Origin: Clostridium sp. ZS2-4 | GTDB lineage: Bacteria; Bacillota; Clostridia; Clostridiales; Clostridiaceae | DNA: 64,000 nt | Assembly: GCF_026719745.1 (NCBI RefSeq) | Contig: NZ_JAPPRQ010000052.1 | Coordinates: 52,554-116,553, forward strand | Direction of reading: 5' to 3' | Part shown: positions 58,447 to 64,000 of the stretch, in pieces | How positions within the stretch are numbered: the stretch's first letter is position 1 | How the letters are laid out: each line of letters starts with the position of its first letter | Program-made: the position numbers and the translations under genes | Notes under the pieces: generated by a model | Told to the model about the DNA's origin: nothing | What the model saw: the letters and a program-made list of their open reading frames with translations, nothing else | Database searches by the model: none

Positions 58447-61221
58447 ATGAAATTCTTTAATGAAAAAAGTTCTAAAGTATTAGAAGAATTAAATGTAAAT
58501 TCCAGTACAGGATTATCAGTTTCAGAAGCAAAAACTAGACTAGAAAAGTATGGTCCTAATGAGTTTACAAGACAAGAAAAAGGCTCCCTATGGGATGACA
58601 TCAAAGAATCCTTAACAGAACCTATGATGGTAATTCTTTTAGCAGCAGCATTAATTAGTGCCTTAATTGGAGAAGTTCATGATGCTATTGGAATTGTATG
58701 TGCTGTAGCCATAGGTATAACAATAGGTATTGTAACAGAAGGTAAATCACAGAAAGCTGCAGAAGCCCTTTCAAAAATGACAGAAAATATCGAAGTTAAA
58801 GTCCTTAGAAACGGAAACGTCATGCAGATAAGTAAAAATGACTTAGTTCCTGGAGACATTGTATTTGTTGAGATGGGAGATATGATTCCTGCTGATGGAA
58901 GATTAATCGAAAGTATTGATTTAAAAGTTAGAGAAGATATGCTAACTGGAGAATCCGAAGATGTAAAGAAGAATTCAGATACCGTAATTGAAATGGAAAA
59001 AATTGAATCTAAGGGTAATACTATTGTACAAGACCCAATTCCAGCTAAGCAAATAAATATGGTATTTGGTGGTACTCTTGTTGCCTATGGAAGAGGAAAA
59101 TTTGTAGTTACGGCTACTGGTGACAACTCTGAAATGGGTAAAATTGCAAGTAATCTTGAAGATGGTGATGTTGAAACCCCACTGCAAATTAAACTTGGAG
59201 ATTTGGGTGGAAAAATTTCAAAGCTATCTAGTGCTATTGCAGCTATTCTTTTCATAATTATGCTTGTTAAAATGATTTTAGCACACACACTATCTGTTGA
59301 TATTTCTGGCATCATGCCATTCTTAAACTCTATTGAACCAATTAAGACTTCATTTGTAGTATGTGTTGCCTTAATAGTTGCAGCAGTACCCGAAGGACTG
59401 CCTACTATGATAAATATGACTCTTGCAATAACCATGCAAAAAATGGCTAAAATCAATGCACTTGTCACTAAAAAAGAAGCTTGTGAAACTATAGGTTCTG
59501 TAAGTGTAATTTGTTCTGATAAAACAGGTACCCTTACACAAAACAGAATGTCTGTTGAAAAAGTTTATTTAAATGGTAAGTTTAGACAAAGAGAAGAATT
59601 AAGTGATAGAAGTAATTATTTTATAGATAACTGTTTGATTAACTCCACAGCCGATTTAGAAAAATCTGATGGAGAAGTTAAGTATTTAGGTAGTGCTACA
59701 GAAGGTGCTCTTCTTTTATATAATGATTCATATGATTATGTAAAAGAAAGAGAAAAAGCAACTATTCTACATCAAATTCCGTTTACTTCTAAACGTAAAA
59801 GAATGAGTACAATTATTACTGAAAATGATGGCTGCACAGTTTTAACCAAAGGTGCACCAGAAGTTATTTTGGATTTATGCAAATATGAACATGTAAATAA
59901 TTCTACAATAGAATTAACAGAAGAAAGAAGACAAGAAATACTTAAAGAAATTGAAGGACTTCAAAAACATTCTATGCGTGTTCTTGGTTTCTCATATAGA
60001 AGTATTAATGAAGAAGTTGCAATGTCAACAGAAACTGGTGTTATAGAAAATGATTTAGTATTCACTGGATTTGTTGGAATAAAAGATCCATTAAGACCAG
60101 AAGTTAAAGAGGCAGTACACACTGCTAGAACTGCAGGAGTAGCTACTAAAATGCTTACTGGTGACAACATTAATACTGCTATTGCAATTGGAAAAGAACT
60201 TGGTCTGCTTCAAGATGGACTTAGAGCTGTTGAAGCTACTTATATAGATACTTTATCCGATGAAGAGTTACAAGAAGAAATTAAAACTATAGCTATAGTG
60301 GCACGTTCAAAACCTGATACAAAAATGAGAATTGTACAAGCATTGCAGACAAATGGAGAAGTTGTTGCAGTTACTGGTGATGGAATAAATGATGCTCCAG
60401 CTTTAACTAAAGCAGATGTAGGTATTGCAATGGGTATCGCAGGAACAGAAGTTAGTAAAAATGCAGCTGATATAATATTAACTGACGATAGTTTTGGTAC
60501 TATAGTTAAGGGGATAAAATGGGGACGTGGAATTTATGAAAACTTCCAAAGATTCATTCAGTTCCAAATTACTGTTAATATTGTTGCCTTCTTAACAGCT
60601 ATTTTATCAGTAATATTTGACTTTGAAATGCCGTTTACTACCATACAATTATTATGGGTAAACATTATAATGGATGGACCTCCAGCATTGTCTCTTGGTC
60701 TTGAACCTGTTCGTAATGCAGTTTTAAATAGAAAACCTACAAATAGAAATGCTAGTATAATAACTAAAACAATGATTAAATCTATGATTTTAAATGCAAT
60801 ATATATAACAGCAGTAATTATGATACAAATGGTCTTTAACCCACTTGGAGCAGAAGTTGCACCTGAAGGCTTTAAAGGCCCAAGTGAAATGGAAACAGTA
60901 TTATTTGCATTATTTGCATTTAACGCATTATTTAATGCATTTAACTGTAGAGAATTTGGCACAGACAGTATCTTCCCTTACTTTAAAGATAATACTATAG
61001 CTTTAAAAATAATAGGAATTACTGCCGCTGTTCAAATATTTATAACAGAAGCATTTTCTGGATTCTTCAATGCAGTACCTTTAAGTCCTGTAATGTGGCT
61101 TAAAATAATTGCATCTTCGTTCTTAGTAATAGTAATAAATGAAGTTGTTAAGTGTATACTTAGAATGCTTAAAAAAGAAGAACATGTATCTTCATCTTCT
61201 GATGAAAATATTGCAGCATAA
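58447..61221 (+). CDS. P-type Ca2+-transporting ATPase
   Basis: This 924-residue membrane pump belongs to type II P-ATPases. The N-terminal cation domain has LEKYGPNEFTRQEKG; the phosphorylated aspartate is in ICSDKTGTLTQNRM; VAAVPEGLPTMINMTLAI is the ion-binding helix M4; TGDGINDAPAL and IIMDGPPALSLG (M6) follow. The calcium-type motifs argue for Ca2+ export. I chose the ATG at 58447, after GGTGG. It stands alone between hcp and a two-component system. Confidence 0.93.
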   Translation: MKFFNEKSSKVLEELNVNSSTGLSVSEAKTRLEKYGPNEFTRQEKGSLWDDIKESLTEPMMVILLAAALISALIGEVHDAIGIVCAVAIGITIGIVTEGKSQKAAEALSKMTENIEVKVLRNGNVMQISKNDLVPGDIVFVEMGDMIPADGRLIESIDLKVREDMLTGESEDVKKNSDTVIEMEKIESKGNTIVQDPIPAKQINMVFGGTLVAYGRGKFVVTATGDNSEMGKIASNLEDGDVETPLQIKLGDLGGKISKLSSAIAAILFIIMLVKMILAHTLSVDISGIMPFLNSIEPIKTSFVVCVALIVAAVPEGLPTMINMTLAITMQKMAKINALVTKKEACETIGSVSVICSDKTGTLTQNRMSVEKVYLNGKFRQREELSDRSNYFIDNCLINSTADLEKSDGEVKYLGSATEGALLLYNDSYDYVKEREKATILHQIPFTSKRKRMSTIITENDGCTVLTKGAPEVILDLCKYEHVNNSTIELTEERRQEILKEIEGLQKHSMRVLGFSYRSINEEVAMSTETGVIENDLVFTGFVGIKDPLRPEVKEAVHTARTAGVATKMLTGDNINTAIAIGKELGLLQDGLRAVEATYIDTLSDEELQEEIKTIAIVARSKPDTKMRIVQALQTNGEVVAVTGDGINDAPALTKADVGIAMGIAGTEVSKNAADIILTDDSFGTIVKGIKWGRGIYENFQRFIQFQITVNIVAFLTAILSVIFDFEMPFTTIQLLWVNIIMDGPPALSLGLEPVRNAVLNRKPTNRNASIITKTMIKSMILNAIYITAVIMIQMVFNPLGAEVAPEGFKGPSEMETVLFALFAFNALFNAFNCREFGTDSIFPYFKDNTIALKIIGITAAVQIFITEAFSGFFNAVPLSPVMWLKIIASSFLVIVINEVVKCILRMLKKEEHVSSSSDENIAA

Positions 61222-61281
61222 AACAGATAAATTAAAAAGAAGAGCTGAATTTAACTAGCTCTTCTTTTTAATTTATCTGTT
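61222..61281 (+). terminator. Bidirectional terminator between P-ATPase and histidine kinase
   Basis: A perfect 25-bp stem (61222-61246 with 61257-61281) with a 10-base loop lies between convergent genes and starts at the P-ATPase stop. Confidence 0.93.
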
Positions 61282-61294
61282 ATTTTTTAACCTG

Positions 61295-62680
61295 CTATAT
61301 TGGCAAAATAACTTTAAACTCCGTGCCCTGTTTTTCCTTACTTGAAACAGTAATTTTTCCTTTGTGAGCTTCAACTATTCTTTTAGTTATAGTTAATCCA
61401 ATTCCTGCTCCCCCTGTTAATCTTGTTCTCGATTTGTCTGCTCTATAAAATCTTTCAAATATATATGCTATATCACTCTCAGCTATACCTATCCCATTAT
61501 CTTTTACACTAAATTCTATAAACTCTTTCTTTTTATCTAATATTATTTCAATTTTTCCTCCTTCCGTTGTATATTTAAAAGCATTAGAAATAAGATTTAT
61601 ACACATTTGGCTAATCTTGTCCTTATCAGCATAAATCATTTGTTTTTTACAAACATATTTTACTTCTATATTTTTACTAAGAAACTTACTTTCAAAATTC
61701 AATATAATATTTTTTATCACTTCACTTACATCAAAGTTAGATTTATTTAAAACAAAATTTTCACTTTCATATATAGTCAACTTTTCTAAATCACTAACTA
61801 AACGATTTATTCTAATTATTTCTTCATAACAACTCTTCATTCTATCCATTGTAGGTTCCCAAACTTCATCTATAATGGCCTCCATATGACTCTGAAGCGT
61901 AGTCAGAGGTGTTCTTAGTTCATGAGATACATCTTCTGTTAATCTTTTCTGCAGCATTTCATGTTCCTGTAGCGTTTTTGCTAAATAATTTATTGTTGTT
62001 GTCAGCTTATTTATTTCTTTAATATCTGATTTTTCATTAATTCTTTCAGTATATTTACCATCTGAAATTTTTTCTGCTGTGTCAATTACTCTTGAAATAG
62101 GCCTGCTCAACCCTGAAGCTATTATTACACCTAAAATTACTGCAATAAATAAAGATACTGCACCTACTGCTATAAGAATTTTATTTAAAGTATCTAAAAA
62201 TACCATATCATTATCATTATAATAAAAAGGGCCATAATGTCCGATTTTAACTATACCTACTTTTTTAGACTTGCTTAATAAATTATATTGAGTTTCTTTA
62301 TATCCTCCCTGCCAATTGGAATAATGTTCTGTCATATTCTTAGCCATATGGGCTATTATTGATTCACATTTTCCATTATTATATATATTAGCATCCCATA
62401 TTACTTCTCCTTGTGAATCCTGAATACTTATAATTAGACCATTTTCTAAAGCATCTATTCCTATGCTCTCAATTCTATTATAATTCCATTTTCCTTCTGA
62501 GCTATATTGCTGACTTACCATAGAAACAATATCCTTGCTCTTACTTTCTATGGTTTGGATTATATAATTTTCAAACTGTTTTTGTAAAAAAATATTGGCG
62601 CCAACACTTATTAAAAGTATACAAACTATAGCTACAAACATATGTGAAAATGTTAGTTTTCTTCTTAAACTCTGTTCCAC
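61295..62680 (-). CDS. Sensor histidine kinase
   Basis: This 461-residue membrane kinase has two membrane helices (about 14-36 and 157-180) around an extracytoplasmic sensor domain, then HAMP, a HisKA domain with the phosphorylated His in EDVSHELRTPLTTL, and an ATPase domain (NLISNAFKYTTEGG, DNGIGI, GAGIGLTI). I chose the GTG at 62680, one base after the regulator stop, with GGTGGT upstream. It pairs with the OmpR-type regulator upstream; the signal is unknown. Confidence 0.93.
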   Translation of the reverse strand: MEQSLRRKLTFSHMFVAIVCILLISVGANIFLQKQFENYIIQTIESKSKDIVSMVSQQYSSEGKWNYNRIESIGIDALENGLIISIQDSQGEVIWDANIYNNGKCESIIAHMAKNMTEHYSNWQGGYKETQYNLLSKSKKVGIVKIGHYGPFYYNDNDMVFLDTLNKILIAVGAVSLFIAVILGVIIASGLSRPISRVIDTAEKISDGKYTERINEKSDIKEINKLTTTINYLAKTLQEHEMLQKRLTEDVSHELRTPLTTLQSHMEAIIDEVWEPTMDRMKSCYEEIIRINRLVSDLEKLTIYESENFVLNKSNFDVSEVIKNIILNFESKFLSKNIEVKYVCKKQMIYADKDKISQMCINLISNAFKYTTEGGKIEIILDKKKEFIEFSVKDNGIGIAESDIAYIFERFYRADKSRTRLTGGAGIGLTITKRIVEAHKGKITVSSKEKQGTEFKVILPI

Positions 62681-62681
62681 T

Positions 62682-63374
62682 CTATTCACCACCAAATTTA
62701 TAACCTATTCCATGAATAGTAAGTATATACTCTGGTTCTCTAGTATTATCTTCTATCTTATGTCTAAGATTTTTAACATGTGTATCTATTACTCTGTCGA
62801 ATCCATCATAATCTTCGCCTAAAACCATGCATACTAATTCCTCTCTTGTGAATGCCTTTTGAGTATATTTTGCCATAGTTAAAAGTAGCTTATATTCCGT
62901 TGCAGTTAAATTTACTATTTCTGAATTTTTCCTTACTTCATGCTTTAAATCATCAATAACTAAATGCCCATTATTAAAAATCATTATATCAGATGTTAAT
63001 CCACTTTCTGTTCTTCTCAATAAAGCCATAACTCTTGCAACAAGTTGTTTAGGACTAAATGGCTTTGTAACATAGTCATCAGCCCCTATATTAAAACCGC
63101 CTAAAATATTTTCCTCTTTTACTTTAGCTGTTAACATTATAATAGGCACTCTAGATTTTCCTCTTAAAGTTTTGCATATTTCTTCTCCTGATAAATCTGG
63201 AAGCATTAAATCCAATATTATCAAAGATATATTATTTTCTTCAAATATTTCTATAGCATCTTTACCACTATAAGCTTCAAAAACATTATATCCGTCTTTT
63301 TCCAAATATGATTTTACTACTTCAACAATTTTTTTTTCATCATCAACAACAAGAATATTTTTTTCCATTGTCAT
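62682..63374 (-). CDS. OmpR-type response regulator
   Basis: This 230-residue regulator has a receiver domain (phosphorylated Asp in LIILDLMLPDLSG, Lys in YVTKPFSP) and a C-terminal winged helix (VDTHVKNLRHKIED-like recognition segment). I chose the ATG at 63374, 6 bases after AGAGGTG; an ATG two codons downstream is also possible. It is translated just before its kinase. Targets are unknown; the divergent neighbours suggest cation or metal stress but do not prove it. Confidence 0.93.
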   Translation of the reverse strand: MTMEKNILVVDDEKKIVEVVKSYLEKDGYNVFEAYSGKDAIEIFEENNISLIILDLMLPDLSGEEICKTLRGKSRVPIIMLTAKVKEENILGGFNIGADDYVTKPFSPKQLVARVMALLRRTESGLTSDIMIFNNGHLVIDDLKHEVRKNSEIVNLTATEYKLLLTMAKYTQKAFTREELVCMVLGEDYDGFDRVIDTHVKNLRHKIEDNTREPEYILTIHGIGYKFGGE

Positions 63375-63512
63375 AATCCTCACCTCTTTTTATTTCTACA
63401 CTAAATAGCCTTCCAATTATTCATATTATATTTACAGCTTAATTTTAATTACTAATTATGTGTTTTTTATGAACTTTTAAATGCTCCTTTTATATTACTG
63501 TTTAATCTACTT

Positions 63513-63562
63513 ATAATAAAACTCCTCTATGATACTATTTTTTCATAGAGGAGTTTTATTAT
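63513..63562 (-). terminator. Terminator after the CopZ-like gene
   Basis: A perfect 20-bp stem (63513-63532 with 63543-63562) has a 10-base loop and A/T-rich ends. It lies about 41 bases past the CopZ-like stop. Confidence 0.88.
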
Positions 63563-63603
63563 GATTTCTTTTTTTGTAGTTTTTATTTATTAAACCAAGT
63601 TAT

Positions 63604-63855
63604 TTAGCAGCATCCGCCTCCACAGCAGCAGCCACCATTTCCTACATTATCCACCTTTACTACATCATATCCTGCATCTTCAACAGCTTCTTTTAATGCA
63701 CTTTCTTCTACTGCACTACTTAATTCTACCAAAGCTGATTTATCCTCTAAATTAACTTCTACATTAGCTACTCCTTCTAATTCCATTAAAGCATTTTTTA
63801 CATGCATAACACAGTGACCACAACTCATTCCTTCAATTAATAATTTCTTTTTCAT
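63604..63855 (-). CDS. CopZ-like heavy-metal-associated protein with Cys-rich tail
   Basis: This 83-residue protein has the heavy-metal-associated fold with the metal motif GMS-C12-GH-C15 and a typical GYDV end at about residue 65. A short tail follows with five more cysteines (GGCCCGGGCC, residues 74-83), which ordinary CopZ chaperones lack. Copper(I) binding is likely; the tail may store extra metal. A copper ATPase may lie beyond the right edge. A 27-base inverted repeat lies upstream. Confidence 0.88.
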   Translation of the reverse strand: MKKKLLIEGMSCGHCVMHVKNALMELEGVANVEVNLEDKSALVELSSAVEESALKEAVEDAGYDVVKVDNVGNGGCCCGGGCC

Positions 63856-63890
63856 TTTAATCTCTCCCTTTCTTTAATTACCTAAGTTTC

Positions 63891-63917
63891 GTACAAATAT
63901 AAAACTTATATTTGTAC
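63891..63917. promoter_or_regulatory. Inverted repeat upstream of the CopZ-like gene
   Basis: GTACAAATATA and TATATTTGTAC are perfect 11-base arms with a 5-base centre, about 36 bases before the ATG. It could be an operator for a metal-responsive repressor. The match to a known CsoR site is not clear. Confidence 0.5.
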
Positions 63918-64000
63918 ATAATTACCTGTTATTATTATCTATAATATTCCTTCGACTTCCAATCTTTTAGGCGAAGCCTGCTGGAATAATATACTAAATT

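Noticed and set aside
58966..61000. Long minus-strand frames within the P-ATPase gene
   Set aside because: They are shadows of a strongly coding plus-strand gene and lack ribosome binding sites.

Overview
The window is a very AT-rich, almost contiguous stretch of a Clostridium chromosome (Clostridium sensu stricto; the species cannot be fixed from sequence reading alone). The evidence is the clostridial thiolase, an FoF1 operon with atpI, endospore genes throughout (spoIIR, ypeB, yabG, veg, a gerKA-KB-KC set, a SPOCS-LysM protein, CotS-family proteins), hybrid-cluster protein Hcp, and strong AGGAGG ribosome binding sites with many TTG and GTG starts. No rRNA, tRNA, prophage, insertion sequence or CRISPR array was seen. 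Most genes are on the minus strand.

Layout. 1-2064: start of the atp operon (atpI-B-E-F-H, with atpH cut by the window edge). 2.7-17.1 kb: thl, then housekeeping genes (wecB, tagO-like, dCMP deaminase, upp, rpiB, ywlE-like, sua5, a ZIP transporter, prfA, prmC, yqhQ-like, tdk, rpmE, rho). 17.3-24.4 kb: small unknown genes, pyrG, a DUF1934 protein, a PP-loop thiouridylase-like protein, ddl and a SulP transporter. 24.8-39.6 kb: sporulation and germination genes (ypeB, spoIIR, gerK set, SPOCS-LysM, veg, yabG) interleaved with ilvA, a dicarboxylate symporter and ispE. 39.7-53.1 kb: two divergent CotS/GT4-glycosyltransferase loci that flank a sulfur block (rrf2-cysK-nifS-mnmA) and a sugar-phosphate block (pfkB-like, manA). 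53.2-58.3 kb: a radical SAM protein and an Hcp regulon (Fe-S protein, Crp/Fnr regulator, hcp). 58.4-64 kb: a Ca2+-type P-ATPase, a two-component system and a CopZ-like metal-binding protein.

The most unusual signal is a family of non-coding, nested inverted-repeat elements: four copies of about 230-310 bp at 6.84, 24.5, 46.36 and 54.7 kb, plus a probable remnant at 34.06 kb. Each copy has a hairpin at each end, subterminal inverted repeats and a long central stem. Each lies against the stop codon of a minus-strand gene, and in three of four copies the terminal hairpin contains that stop codon. They look like mobile, palindrome-ended elements with no transposase of their own.

Other points of interest: identical 5+5 palindromes (GTAAC-N4-GTTAC) before hcp and in the divergent Fe-S/Crp-Fnr intergenic region; a degenerate CotS paralogue that has lost its N-lobe and metal-binding motif; paired sigma-K-like promoter matches in the second CotS/GT4 intergenic region; and a terminator stem after rpmE that also encodes the C-terminus of Rho.
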